Assembly (NCBI RefSeq): GCF_024347335.1
Contig: NZ_AP025463.1
Coordinates: 1,798,001 to 1,862,000, forward strand
Source: Vibrio celticus
GTDB lineage: Bacteria > Pseudomonadota > Gammaproteobacteria > Enterobacterales > Vibrionaceae
Direction: 5' to 3'
DNA: 64,000 bases
The notes under the pieces were generated by a model. It was not told the DNA's origin. It did not search any database and was given only the letters and a program-made list of their open reading frames with translations. Below are positions 43,205 to 52,242 of the stretch, in pieces. The position numbers and the translations under genes are program-made. Every line of letters starts with the position of its first letter. Position 1 is the stretch's first letter.

Positions 43205-44626
43205 TTGCACGCTAACGTATATATTCCTGAAGAATTCCTAACGCACATCGAAGCAATCATGCCTAGTCATCTAGATATGGCTTCTTTCGTTGCGTCATGC
43301 CAAAAACCACTTCGTAAAAGCATTCGAGTCAACACATTGAAAATCAGTGTTGAAGACTTCCTAGTACGAGCAAAAGAGAAAGGCTGGGAACTGGAACCTG
43401 TACCTTGGTGTGAAACGGGCTTTTGGATTACAGCTGATGAAAGTGAAGCGCCACTAGGTAATACGGCAGAACACATGTCTGGTCTTTTCTACATCCAAGA
43501 AGCCAGCTCGATGATGCCACCCTCGGCACTTTTCCAAGGCGAAGCTGATTACCAAGCGGTGCTAGACACTGCGGCAGCACCCGGCTCTAAAACAACGCAA
43601 ATCGCTGCGCTGATGAATAATCGCGGTGTGTTGGTTGCCAATGAGTACGCAGCAAGCCGTGTGAAAGTCCTACACGCTAACATCGAACGTTGTGGCGTTC
43701 GTAATGCCGCTCTAAGTAACTTCGACGGTCGAGTTTTCGGTGGTTGGTTACCAGAACAGTTTGATGCTGTATTGCTAGACGCGCCCTGCTCTGGCGAAGG
43801 TACCATTCGTAAAGATGCAGATGCGATGAAGAACTGGACGTATCAATCTGTGGTCGATATTGCCGACACGCAAAAAGATCTGATTGAAAGTGCATTCCAT
43901 GCTCTTAAACCTAATGGTGTGTTGGTTTACTCAACGTGCACGCTTAGCACGGAAGAAAACCAACAAGTATGTCATCACCTAAAAGAAACCTTTGGTGATG
44001 CGGTTGAGTTTGAATCTCTTGAATCACTATTCGACAACGCAAAAGCAACCACGACAGAAGAAGGCTTTCTACACATCTTCCCTCAAGTTTATGACTCAGA
44101 GGGTTTCTTTGTTGCACGTATCCGTAAACTAGCGTCTGTTACTCCACCTGAAGTTAAAAAGCGTATGGGTAAATTCCCATTTGAAAAAGCCTCAAATAAA
44201 TCTCAGCAAGAAGTCGCTGAACAACTGCTAAATGCTCTCGATATCGAACTACCAAGTGATACTCAAGTTTGGATTCGTGACAAAGACGTTTGGCTATTCC
44301 CAGAAGCGCTAGAACCTATGATCGGTGAATTCCGTTTCTCTCGCATGGGAATCAAGATCGCCGAAACCCATAAAAAAGGTTACCGCTGGCAGCACCAAGT
44401 GGCGACTACGCTTGCAACAGGTAATGAAGCTAATGTTGTCGAGCTTAGTATTGAAGATGCTCGTGAATGGTTCATGGGCCGCGATGTTCGCCCTGAAGGC
44501 TTGTCAGGCAAAGGTGAAGTACTAGTGAAGTACAATGGTGCAATCATCGGCCTTGGTAAGTGGGTTGGCAACCGAGTGAAGAACGGTTTACCACGCGAAC
44601 TAGTGCGCGATAAGAACCTTTTCTAA
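43205..44626 (+). CDS. rsmF: RsmF, 16S rRNA m5C1407 methyltransferase
   Basis: A 473-residue RNA m5C methyltransferase of the NOL1/NOP2/Sun family. The SAM-binding region is LDTAAAPGSKTTQ, the two catalytic cysteines are in DAPCSGEGT and STCTLSTEEN, and a C-terminal PUA-like extension follows. No ATG is in frame; the TTG at 43205 gives MHANVYIPEEFL, which lines up with the E. coli RsmF N-terminus. It lies 149 bases after letB, beyond a terminator. Confidence 0.95.
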   Translation: MHANVYIPEEFLTHIEAIMPSHLDMASFVASCQKPLRKSIRVNTLKISVEDFLVRAKEKGWELEPVPWCETGFWITADESEAPLGNTAEHMSGLFYIQEASSMMPPSALFQGEADYQAVLDTAAAPGSKTTQIAALMNNRGVLVANEYAASRVKVLHANIERCGVRNAALSNFDGRVFGGWLPEQFDAVLLDAPCSGEGTIRKDADAMKNWTYQSVVDIADTQKDLIESAFHALKPNGVLVYSTCTLSTEENQQVCHHLKETFGDAVEFESLESLFDNAKATTTEEGFLHIFPQVYDSEGFFVARIRKLASVTPPEVKKRMGKFPFEKASNKSQQEVAEQLLNALDIELPSDTQVWIRDKDVWLFPEALEPMIGEFRFSRMGIKIAETHKKGYRWQHQVATTLATGNEANVVELSIEDAREWFMGRDVRPEGLSGKGEVLVKYNGAIIGLGKWVGNRVKNGLPRELVRDKNLF

Positions 44627-44657
44627 AAGCTTTCTCCCTGTATACAGCTAGATAAAC

Positions 44658-44693
44658 AAAAAGCCCAAACAACGTTAATTGTTTGGGCTTTTT
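44658..44693. terminator. Bidirectional terminator after rsmF
   Basis: AAAAAGCCCAAACAA and TTGTTTGGGCTTTTT form a perfect 15-bp stem with a 6-base loop. It can end both rsmF and the convergent cvfB transcript. Confidence 0.92.
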
Positions 44694-44910
44694 CTATTCT
44701 TGTCGGCTAGTTCATTTCAAGGGAAGCACTGAAAAATCAACACTTAATTACACAAATATCAATTCAAGTCGCTATTTCCAATAACAAAAATCGCTAATTA
44801 GGGAATTTAAACTAGACTTCAGTCTAACAGTCAAAGAATTAAAACGATTAGCGTAGGCTCTTCGAAGCCCTTTCCCCTAAGCCCAAACAGGAAGGTTTGG
44901 GCTTTTTTTT
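44694..44910 (+). ncRNA. Candidate small RNA ending in an orphan terminator
   Basis: Between the rsmF terminator and cvfB, a second plus-strand terminator occurs with no gene in front of it. The interval has a small hairpin (TAGACttcaGTCTA, 44812-44825) and a GC-richer stretch before the terminator. No clear -35/-10 pair was found. It may be a small RNA, or only a duplicated back-up terminator for rsmF. The boundaries are those of the interval, not a mapped transcript. Confidence 0.3.
44879..44910 (+). terminator. Second plus-strand terminator downstream of rsmF
   Basis: AAGCCCAAAC and GTTTGGGCTT form a 10-bp stem with a 6-base loop and are followed by a run of eight T residues. The stem arms are identical in sequence to the inner arms of the terminator 190 bases upstream. 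Confidence 0.85.
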
Positions 44911-44925
44911 GACCGACAAGATCGC

Positions 44926-45765
44926 TTATTTAACTAGGCTGATGCCTTCTTTGTCGATAGTGATCTTGCCAGACTTGTACAAACCACCAATTGTCTTCTT
45001 GAACGTACCTTTGCTGGTTCTGAATGCAGAGAAAATAACTTCCGGAGAAGATTTATCATTCAAAGGTAAGTAACCACCTTTCTTCTCAAGCAGATCGAGA
45101 ACCTTAGTGCTTAGGTCATCCATCTTAGCCACACCAACCTTCTGAAGAGACAGATCAATCTTACCGTCTTCTTCACGAACGTTTTTAATGTAGCCTTTTA
45201 GTGTTTTACCAATGAACAGCTTACCGATGATATCAGATGGGAAAATCATACCCCAGTGCTCACCGTTCACGATCGCTTTGTAACCAAGTTGGCTGCGCTC
45301 AGCGATAATGAGATCAACTTGCTCATTTTGCTTATAAGTCGCAGGCGTGTTGTCTAACCATTTGTTGAACTTCGTTGTACCAACAATACGGCTCGATGCT
45401 TTATCGATATATACATATACTAAGATTGACTGGCCTTCGTTTAAACGGCCGCGCTGCTCGCTGAAAGGAACAAGAAGGTCTTTACCTTTCACGCCCCAGC
45501 TCATGAACGCACCAGTGCTGTTAACACCTTCAACCGTCATCAAACCAAACTGGCCTACTTGAGCGATCGGTTTTTCAGTCGTTGCAGCGATCTGGTTGTC
45601 AGAATCTATGTATAAGAAAACATCTAGCTTTTGACCAATTTCAACACCTTCAGGAGTAAATCGTTTAGGCAGCAACACGGTTCCATAGTCGCTCGCGTCA
45701 AGGAATACACCGAAGTCTGCTTGTTTTACTACTTCTAAGTTGTTTATTTGACCAATATTAATCAT
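44926..45765 (-). CDS. CvfB/YitL family S1-domain RNA-binding protein
   Basis: A 279-residue protein beginning MINIGQINNLEVVKQADFGVFLDASDYGTVLLPKRF, with tandem S1-like beta-barrels and a C-terminal winged-helix-like domain (about residues 215-279, ending in GGLYKSGKITI). CvfB of Staphylococcus is an RNA-binding virulence regulator; the role in Vibrio is unknown. An upstream extension of 23 codons is open but lacks family similarity, so the ATG at 45763-45765 is used. It is divergent from the next gene. Confidence 0.9.
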   Translation of the reverse strand: MINIGQINNLEVVKQADFGVFLDASDYGTVLLPKRFTPEGVEIGQKLDVFLYIDSDNQIAATTEKPIAQVGQFGLMTVEGVNSTGAFMSWGVKGKDLLVPFSEQRGRLNEGQSILVYVYIDKASSRIVGTTKFNKWLDNTPATYKQNEQVDLIIAERSQLGYKAIVNGEHWGMIFPSDIIGKLFIGKTLKGYIKNVREEDGKIDLSLQKVGVAKMDDLSTKVLDLLEKKGGYLPLNDKSSPEVIFSAFRTSKGTFKKTIGGLYKSGKITIDKEGISLVK

Positions 45766-45862
45766 CAAGGTTGTCTCTACTTTAAATTTGGCGGAGATTA
45801 TACGTGATCTCTGATATGCTTTCGCTAGTTTCATTCATATTTTTACATTCTAGGAGACATCG

Positions 45863-47218
45863 TTGATCACCGTTGATAAACAAGATGCGATAACACTTAA
45901 AATTAACCATGCCATGGCTAAGACCAAAAAGCTCGACATGGACGTTTATCTATTCATTCCCGGTGAACTTGGACTGACTCCTGAAGTGCTTTCTGAAAGT
46001 GCCTTTTTCTACAGCTCGATCACTCAAAAACGTGCCTACTATAGTGACAAAACACTTTTACCTTTGGTACACAGTCGCTTAGCAAAACGTGGACGCTTAT
46101 CTACAACACAGTATCGTGTCAGTTTGAGTCTGTTTGCCTACCAATATGTTATTGCTTTAGATAAAGCAGTCAGCAGCTTAAATAAAACTGATAGTGACGA
46201 CGTAACGGCTGATGAAGTAGATGAAGTCATTGAACTGGCGTTAGATATTCTAAAAAAGCTTCGTCGTAGTATTCCCTATGAAGAGAACCTCAAACGCTAC
46301 TACGCAAACATTGATAACTACCTTTCATGGTACACAGAGCAAAAGTTCTTATCGCTGGTTTCGCATATGCCACGTGGCAGTGAGTATTCAACGATTAAAG
46401 AACGACTCTTAACGCTTTGTGATAAAGAGACTGCACACCGTAAACTGAACCGCTACAACTCAGCGAGAGTTCGAGAAGACGTTACTCGCTTGAGTAACAA
46501 GATGCGTTTGCTGCGTCGTTTGATTGAGCACCCTATCGTGCTTAAAGAAAAGACGACATCGATGGGTAAGAACGTTAAGCGCGCCGTGAAAGGTATTGCA
46601 ACGGGTTTGGTGATGGTTGTCGTGACCACTACTGTGATCTTGGCTCGTGACTTTCTTGGTGAGATTACCGCCTCTTTCATTGTGGCGATGTCTTTCATCT
46701 ACGCTCTACGTGAGATCTTCAAAGATGATTTGAGAGATATTCTTTGGCGCTGGCTGCGTAAAGGTAAACCGAAATGGAAGCGTCGTTACTTCGACCCAAC
46801 GACCAATAAATCTGTCGGCCATAAACTGGAATGGTTGGACTATGCGAATTTCTCTAAGTTAGCAGACCGTATTCAATCGATACGTAAGAAGCGTGTCGTC
46901 CAACGTGAAGAGCAAATCCTGCACTACCGTTCGCACACTGAGATGTCGACATCGACGTTCATGAGTGGTTATGAAGAGACTCGTGAAACGTTATCCATCA
47001 GCCTAAGGGCGCTGACACGATTGATGGATAAGGGTTCGAACAAGATCTACCGTTTGAATGAAGGACAAGTGAGCCGCGAATCAGTAGAAAAGCGCCACTT
47101 GCTCAACCTGATCATTAAAGAGAACAATCACGATAACGAACCGACCTATTACCGTTGGAAAATCGTAATGAACCGTTCAAAGATCGTCGACCTCGAGCAA
47201 ATCACTCAAGAATCTTAG
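45863..47218 (+). CDS. Conserved hypothetical protein with two membrane helices
   Basis: A 451-residue protein with a TTG start preceded by TAGGAGA at good spacing. Residues 1-225 are soluble, helical and charged. Two closely spaced membrane helices follow (about residues 245-262 and 266-284). The C-terminal part is basic and contains WRWLRKGKPKWKRRYFDPTTNK. No enzymatic motif or named family was recognised. It is divergent from cvfB, with a 97-bp promoter region between them, and has its own terminator. Confidence 0.8.
   Translation: MITVDKQDAITLKINHAMAKTKKLDMDVYLFIPGELGLTPEVLSESAFFYSSITQKRAYYSDKTLLPLVHSRLAKRGRLSTTQYRVSLSLFAYQYVIALDKAVSSLNKTDSDDVTADEVDEVIELALDILKKLRRSIPYEENLKRYYANIDNYLSWYTEQKFLSLVSHMPRGSEYSTIKERLLTLCDKETAHRKLNRYNSARVREDVTRLSNKMRLLRRLIEHPIVLKEKTTSMGKNVKRAVKGIATGLVMVVVTTTVILARDFLGEITASFIVAMSFIYALREIFKDDLRDILWRWLRKGKPKWKRRYFDPTTNKSVGHKLEWLDYANFSKLADRIQSIRKKRVVQREEQILHYRSHTEMSTSTFMSGYEETRETLSISLRALTRLMDKGSNKIYRLNEGQVSRESVEKRHLLNLIIKENNHDNEPTYYRWKIVMNRSKIVDLEQITQES
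46194..46206. other. matS-like sequence within the membrane protein gene
   Basis: GTGACGACGTAAC deviates from GTGACRNYGTCAC at one position. It is a candidate only, because such matches can occur by chance. Confidence 0.35.
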
Positions 47219-47238
47219 CTTTGCTATGGTGTGCAGCA

Positions 47239-47274
47239 CGGTATGTGGGTGTTCAATTCACATACCGCTCTTTT
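47239..47274 (+). terminator. Terminator of the 45863 gene
   Basis: CGGTATGTG and CACATACCG pair across an 11-base loop, followed by CTCTTTTC. It is 20 bases after the stop. Confidence 0.65.
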
Positions 47275-47319
47275 CAGTTATTCACTTATTCACTTATTCA
47301 AGCTTCCATCTACTTCGAG

Positions 47320-47805
47320 CTATTTCCTAGACGGGACTTTCTTGATCGAAAGCGTTAGCGTGAACTCGGCCATCGGCTCGTCGCCATGCAAAGATGGGCA
47401 AGTCGCGATAATGGTTACAGGTTGGTTTACACGCTCCCCGGTAGACATAGTTTTTTCCAGCATAGTGTTGATCAACTCACCATCGTTACAAGTGAAGTGT
47501 ACATCGCCTTCTGGACGCTTTAAGAAGTTGCCCGTCACCTCTTTAAACGCCAACGAAATCTTTTCACCTTGCTGCTGAGATTTGCTCATCGCAAGAAAGC
47601 CACCCGCCACATCAGCACCCACAGCCAAAACACCAAAATACATGCTATTAAGGTGGTTCTTCGTTCGCCTTTTAAGAGGAATCTTGACCTCAACATGTTG
47701 GTTATCCAGTGCGAGCAATTTTGGTCTGCATAACCAGATCAGAGGCACTTTGAAAAAACCAAACATGCTCAAGTAGAAATTTGCTTTTTGTAGAGGGGTC
47801 AACAT
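47320..47805 (-). CDS. DUF4442 family hotdog-fold protein
   Basis: A 161-residue protein matching the DUF4442 group of hotdog-fold (thioesterase-like) proteins. The segment NHLNSMYFGVLAVGADVAGGFLA (about residues 49-71) corresponds to the hotdog central helix and substrate pocket. The activity is not established for this family; acyl-CoA thioesterase activity is plausible but unproven. It is separated from the next upstream gene by a terminator. Confidence 0.82.
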   Translation of the reverse strand: MLTPLQKANFYLSMFGFFKVPLIWLCRPKLLALDNQHVEVKIPLKRRTKNHLNSMYFGVLAVGADVAGGFLAMSKSQQQGEKISLAFKEVTGNFLKRPEGDVHFTCNDGELINTMLEKTMSTGERVNQPVTIIATCPSLHGDEPMAEFTLTLSIKKVPSRK

Positions 47806-47876
47806 TCGGATTACCTAGTCAAATAAGTCATCAGACCAGTTAATCGATTAGCGATAGGGATGTCAAAAAAATGTTG

Positions 47877-47910
47877 CAAAAAAGAGATATCATCGCATAA
47901 TGATATCTCT
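47877..47910 (-). terminator. Terminator of the PEP-synthase-like gene
   Basis: AGAGATATCAT and ATGATATCTCT form an 11-bp stem. The A run on its left acts as the T-tract for minus-strand transcription. Confidence 0.8.
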
Positions 47911-47981
47911 CTCATTCTCAAAGCTTTAGCGCTTCAAATAAACGGATATAGCAAGTTGATTTACTAAGACAACAAACCGAT

Positions 47982-48869
47982 TTATGCAGTCACGACCGTT
48001 TCTACGCCTTCAAGATCAGCTATGTAACCTTGTAGACGTGGGTAATCCACTAAGCCTTGAGTTACTAGCAGCACTGGCTTCTTCACGTTCAGGGTTGCTT
48101 TAACAATCATATCCAACAAAGTAATAACCGCCTCATTTTGTGGATCAAAAGCGTGTTGCTGAGCTTCATTGTGTTTGTCTACGCCTAAAGTGAAAGACGC
48201 TAAGCTATCAACGTTTACCACTACACCATCGAAGTAATGCAGCAATCTTTCGCTCAGTAGCACTGCAGACGGCACATCGCACGAGAACAGTACTTTCAAA
48301 CCATTAAGGCCACGTGGTAACCCTTGTTCGGCAAGCAAATCAATAATCTTAGCGGCATCGCTTAACGCACGAACGTAAGGCACAACTACTTCAACGTTGA
48401 TGCCCTGCTCACGTAATGCCTTAATAACCTGACATTCTAAAGCGAAAGCCTTGCTGTATTCTGGTGTCGCATAGCGAGCGACGCCACGAACGCCTAGTGC
48501 TGGGTTAATCTCTTCAGCTTCGCAGTTCCCGCCAAGCAGCGAACGGAATCCATAGCTGTCTGCACTGCTTAATGCGATACGAACAGAAATGTGATTTGGC
48601 TGAACGGCAGCTTGAATGGCAATCACTAAGGTCGACACAAAATGCTCATCGACTGTTTTATCACCAAGGATCGCATCTAAAGACGTTTTTTCAATATCAG
48701 TCAGTGTATCTAAGTGACTTTCGATACTTGGGTGGTAGAAGACACGATCCATCACTAATTCTGATAACGAAACGTATAAGTGGTTGGAATTATTATTATC
48801 GTTGTAAGAAGGCAGCACATCACCTAAAACAAGTTCTGGGTGCAAAGTGCTTTGATTTTCTTGAGTCAT
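47982..48869 (-). CDS. Truncated PEP synthase-like protein (C-terminal barrel only)
   Basis: A 295-residue protein whose residues 120-295 align with the C-terminal PEP-utilising TIM-barrel domain of PEP synthase. Conserved segments include NPALGVRGVARY, FALECQVIKALR, GLNGLKVLFSCDVPS and LASFTLGVD. The ATP-binding and phosphohistidine domains are absent. The active-site cysteine motif of PpsA (ICGQGPSDHP) is replaced by LVTQGLVDYP, so the protein is unlikely to be a PEP synthase. It is divergent from an AroH-type gene; in E. coli ppsA lies near aroH. Its role, perhaps ligand binding, is unknown. Confidence 0.85.
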   Translation of the reverse strand: MTQENQSTLHPELVLGDVLPSYNDNNNSNHLYVSLSELVMDRVFYHPSIESHLDTLTDIEKTSLDAILGDKTVDEHFVSTLVIAIQAAVQPNHISVRIALSSADSYGFRSLLGGNCEAEEINPALGVRGVARYATPEYSKAFALECQVIKALREQGINVEVVVPYVRALSDAAKIIDLLAEQGLPRGLNGLKVLFSCDVPSAVLLSERLLHYFDGVVVNVDSLASFTLGVDKHNEAQQHAFDPQNEAVITLLDMIVKATLNVKKPVLLVTQGLVDYPRLQGYIADLEGVETVVTA

Positions 48870-49076
48870 TGCTGCTCCAGCATTTTTATGTTGTGTTCAA
48901 ACGAAAATACCGATAGCTGCCTGTTAATACAAGTGAAAATCCCTTATTTGACGCTGGCCTGCTGATAAAAATAAGAATATTAGCAATAACTGAGATAACT
49001 TTGACTCAATAGAGTTTATTCCTCTGTTCAATTCCGTTATCTTAACCACTTCGCAATAGAATAAAAAAGCTATCAC

Positions 49077-50135
49077 ATGCCATTAAAAACTGATGAGTTG
49101 AGAACCCAAGCTCTGGGTCCTATGCCAACTCCTGCCGAACTAGGCAATGCACACCCTATTACTGACGACGTTGCTGAGCGCATTAAAAATTCTCGCCGCC
49201 AAATCGAAGATATCCTAACTGGTCGTGATAACCGCCTGTTAGTTATCGTAGGCCCTTGCTCTGTTCACGATACAGATGCGGCACTTGATTACGCTGAGCG
49301 CCTAAGCAAAATTCAAGACCAGTACAAAGATGAACTGTTCGTGGTAATGAGAACCTACTTCGAGAAGCCTCGCACTGTTGTAGGTTGGAAGGGTTTGATT
49401 ACCGATCCTAACCTTGATGGTTCATACGCACTTGAAACAGGCTTGAACAAAGCTCGTAAACTTCTGCTAGATATCAACAAGCTTGGCCTAGCTACCGCGA
49501 CCGAATTCCTTGATATGATCACAGGTCAGTACATTGCGGACCTTATCACTTGGGGCGCGATTGGCGCTCGTACGACTGAATCTCAGATTCACCGTGAAAT
49601 GGCTTCTGCACTGTCTTGCCCAGTTGGCTTCAAAAACGCGACCAACGGCAACATCAAAATTGCTATCGATGCAATTCGTGCAGCACATGCTTCACACTAC
49701 TTCTACTCTCCAGATAAGAACGGCCGCATGACGGTTTACCGTACTTCTGGCAACCCATACGGTCACGTTATTCTACGTGGTGGTGATAAAGGCCCTAACT
49801 TCGACGCTGAATCTGTAGATGCTGCGTGTAAGCAACTGGCTGAATTCGACCTACCTCAACGTTTAGTTGTAGACTTTAGCCACGCTAACTGTCAGAAACA
49901 ACACCGTAAGCAGTTAGAAGTTGCACAAGACATTTGTGAGCAAATTAAATCTAATAAGAACCAAATTGCAGGCATTATGGCAGAGAGCTTCATTATTGAA
50001 GGCAACCAGCCAATGACAGATATCAACAACCTAGAATATGGCAAGTCGATTACTGACCCATGCCTAAGCTGGGAAGATACTGCAACAATGCTAGACATGC
50101 TTGCAACAGCAATTAAAGATAGAAACTTAGCTTAA
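49077..50135 (+). CDS. aroH: Class I DAHP synthase, AroH (Trp-sensitive) type
   Basis: A 352-residue 3-deoxy-7-phosphoheptulonate synthase, the first step of aromatic amino-acid synthesis. Conserved motifs are VIVGPCSVHD, RTYFEKPRTVVGWKGL, GARTTESQIHREMASALSCPVGFKN and DFSHANCQKQHRKQ. By eye it is closer to E. coli AroH than to AroG (for example TDELRTxxLxxxxTPAEL and SRRxIExIL). No TrpR or TyrR operator was found upstream. It is followed 12 bases later by yajQ. The isozyme assignment is less sure than the enzyme class. Confidence 0.93.
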   Translation: MPLKTDELRTQALGPMPTPAELGNAHPITDDVAERIKNSRRQIEDILTGRDNRLLVIVGPCSVHDTDAALDYAERLSKIQDQYKDELFVVMRTYFEKPRTVVGWKGLITDPNLDGSYALETGLNKARKLLLDINKLGLATATEFLDMITGQYIADLITWGAIGARTTESQIHREMASALSCPVGFKNATNGNIKIAIDAIRAAHASHYFYSPDKNGRMTVYRTSGNPYGHVILRGGDKGPNFDAESVDAACKQLAEFDLPQRLVVDFSHANCQKQHRKQLEVAQDICEQIKSNKNQIAGIMAESFIIEGNQPMTDINNLEYGKSITDPCLSWEDTATMLDMLATAIKDRNLA

Positions 50136-50147
50136 GGAAACAACACA

Positions 50148-50630
50148 ATGCCATCATTTGACATTATCTCTGAAGTAGAAGCAGTAGAACTACGTAACGC
50201 GGTAGACAACGCAAACCGTGAACTATCGACTCGTTTCGATTTCCGCGGCGTTGACGCAAGCTTTGATTACAAAGATGAATCAGTAAAATTGACTGCTCAA
50301 GACGATTTTCAACTGAAGCAAATGCGCGATATCCTTCGCAGCAACCTAACGAAGCGTAATGTTGATCCTAACGCGATGGAAGCGAAAGCGGCAGACCAAA
50401 CAGGTCGCACTTGGCACCAAACGGTTATCTTTAAGCAAGGTATTGAAACTGATGTCGCTAAGAAGATCGTTAAGCTAATCAAAGACAACAAAGTTAAAGT
50501 TCAAGCTTCTATCCAAGGCGACAAAGTTCGTGTAACGGGTAAGAAGCGTGATGACCTACAAGCTGTTATGGCTCTAGTTCGCAGCGGTGAACTTGGTCAA
50601 CCTTTCCAGTTTGACAACTTCCGCGACTAA
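50148..50630 (+). CDS. yajQ: YajQ family nucleotide-binding protein
   Basis: A 160-residue protein starting MPSFDIISEVEAVELRNAVDNANRE, the YajQ signature, with FDFRGVDASFDYK and the C-terminal VRVTGKKRDDLQAVMALVR. Members bind nucleotides and some, such as the Xanthomonas protein, are cyclic di-GMP effectors. It follows aroH with a 12-base gap and probably shares its transcript. A regulatory role in this strain is not shown by sequence. Confidence 0.95.
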   Translation: MPSFDIISEVEAVELRNAVDNANRELSTRFDFRGVDASFDYKDESVKLTAQDDFQLKQMRDILRSNLTKRNVDPNAMEAKAADQTGRTWHQTVIFKQGIETDVAKKIVKLIKDNKVKVQASIQGDKVRVTGKKRDDLQAVMALVRSGELGQPFQFDNFRD

Positions 50631-50697
50631 TTATTGAGTTTGAGCGACCGCCTATTTGGGTTGCTCATCATCAGCACAATGCCGTGTTTGAAATAGC

Positions 50698-50731
50698 AAA
50701 AAGCCACTTCATTCTAGGGAAGTGGCTTTTT
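50698..50731. terminator. Bidirectional terminator between yajQ and the siroheme synthase gene
   Basis: AAAAAGCCACTTC and GAAGTGGCTTTTT form a perfect 13-bp stem with an 8-base loop. Confidence 0.92.
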
Positions 50732-50820
50732 ATTTATCTGATCCAGTTTTAGTTTTATTCCGAGCCTCTAGCCGATTTAAAACAACCAGACAGCTCTCAT
50801 TTCAACTAGAAGTAACTGCC

Positions 50821-51762
50821 TCAACTGAGTACTTGGGCTGCTGACAATTTTAGGTCTTTACCGACCAATAGGTTAAATTCTACGCTTGCTGGTGGAATAA
50901 ACACACACACTCGTAATTTCTCTGCTCTTGCTTGCTCAAGCTTTGTTGATAGCTCTCCGCTGTTGGCGTAGCTCTCTCTTTCTGCATCTCGGCGGCACAG
51001 GTCGATAAATTCAAATGGACAATCGCTCGGTGAAAGTACGAGCTCTGCCTCCTGCATCAAACGTAAAGCCTTCATAGACAATAGCTCGACGTCTTGCTCG
51101 AATTCAATCCAAGTGACCTGCCCTTCGCTATCAATGCCTTCGGTTAGCGCTTGCTGGTAGTAAGACTCTAACTGCTCTCTGTCATTCACCTGCTCAATAA
51201 AGCTGGATGACAAGAATCGCTCCCAAAACTTACGACGCTCGTCGACGGTTGGGAATGACTCTTTGATTGAATTGCGTTTTGATGCACCGAAGTCTGCTAT
51301 CAAACCTATGTTTTGTGGCAATACCGTTTCGAGTTTTTCTCTGATATTTCTTACTAAAACAGGTGATGCACCGCCACTAGAGATGGCAATTTGGATTCTG
51401 CCGCGATTTATCATCGAAGGTGTGATGAAGTCGCAGTAAGGCAGATCATCAACCACATTGACTAAAATGCCCAGTTTTTTCGCATCATTATACACTTGGT
51501 GATTCAAGCTTGGGTTGTCTGTTGTGGCCCAAACCTGCAAGTAATTTTTCGATATGATCTGTGACGAGTAAAAGTTTTGAACCCAGTGAAGCTTGTTCTC
51601 GTCGACAAGCTGCTTTAAGTAAGGCGCTACCTTGGGAGACACCAAAGTCACATCCGCCCCAGCTCGTAGTAAGCTATCGACTTTACGGCAAGCAACCTCA
51701 CCCCCACCAACCACTAAGATTGGCTTATTTTCTACATCCAAAAACATTGGGAAATAACGCAT
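50821..51762 (-). CDS. Siroheme synthase, precorrin-2 dehydrogenase/ferrochelatase with decayed methyltransferase tail
   Basis: A 313-residue protein. The N-terminal 150 residues form a CysG-N/Met8p domain with the NAD-binding motif VVGGGEVACRK and DDLPYCDFITPS, which oxidises precorrin-2 and chelates iron to make siroheme. Residues 215-290 (VTWIEFEQDVELLSMKALRLMQ...LCRRDAE) resemble the start of the CysG uroporphyrinogen-III methyltransferase domain. The SAM-binding glycine motif and the rest of that domain are missing. Methylation would then need a separate CobA-type enzyme. Confidence 0.92.
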   Translation of the reverse strand: MRYFPMFLDVENKPILVVGGGEVACRKVDSLLRAGADVTLVSPKVAPYLKQLVDENKLHWVQNFYSSQIISKNYLQVWATTDNPSLNHQVYNDAKKLGILVNVVDDLPYCDFITPSMINRGRIQIAISSGGASPVLVRNIREKLETVLPQNIGLIADFGASKRNSIKESFPTVDERRKFWERFLSSSFIEQVNDREQLESYYQQALTEGIDSEGQVTWIEFEQDVELLSMKALRLMQEAELVLSPSDCPFEFIDLCRRDAERESYANSGELSTKLEQARAEKLRVCVFIPPASVEFNLLVGKDLKLSAAQVLS

Positions 51763-52242
51763 GTTCTTCCTTGAGACTACTTCAATAACTATTCAGCCAT
51801 GCTACCAAATTTGGAGCATATTCATAACTATCGAAGTGTAATAAAAATATTTATTGACCAAATTTCAACATTTCTTAAGTTTAATATTTCATCATTGTGA
51901 TACTGATTCAGAATATTTATCTAGTCGATTATCAATATAAAAACCTAAATCTTGTTGCACCAACAGTGTGAACCGTTGCACTATTTACATTCACTTAACA
52001 TTTGGTCATTCTAATTGTGTTCGGATTTGTGATTTCATTCAAAATTCTTTTTAAATTATACATTTGTGAAACTACGGATCCTTTCCTAACCTTATAAACA
52101 GTTGTTTAAATCGCACACAGTTTCATTTGCAAAATGCAACTCGTTTAATTTGAACAACAAGGTCATAGAAAACGCAACACATAAGAGAAACTCAAACGAG
52201 CACGAGTATCAGGTGTCACCTGGTTAACAAGGAAGGATACAA
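51763..52242. other. 480-bp upstream region of the aap operon
   Basis: A long AT-rich region. It contains two direct copies of GTTGCAC at 51954 and 51975 (21 bp apart), a short palindrome TTGCAAAATGCAA near 52127, and CAGGTGTCACCTG (52210-52222) followed by AAGGAAGG before aapJ. No open frame with coding character was found. It should contain the aap promoter and the divergent promoter of the siroheme synthase gene. Confidence 0.65.
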
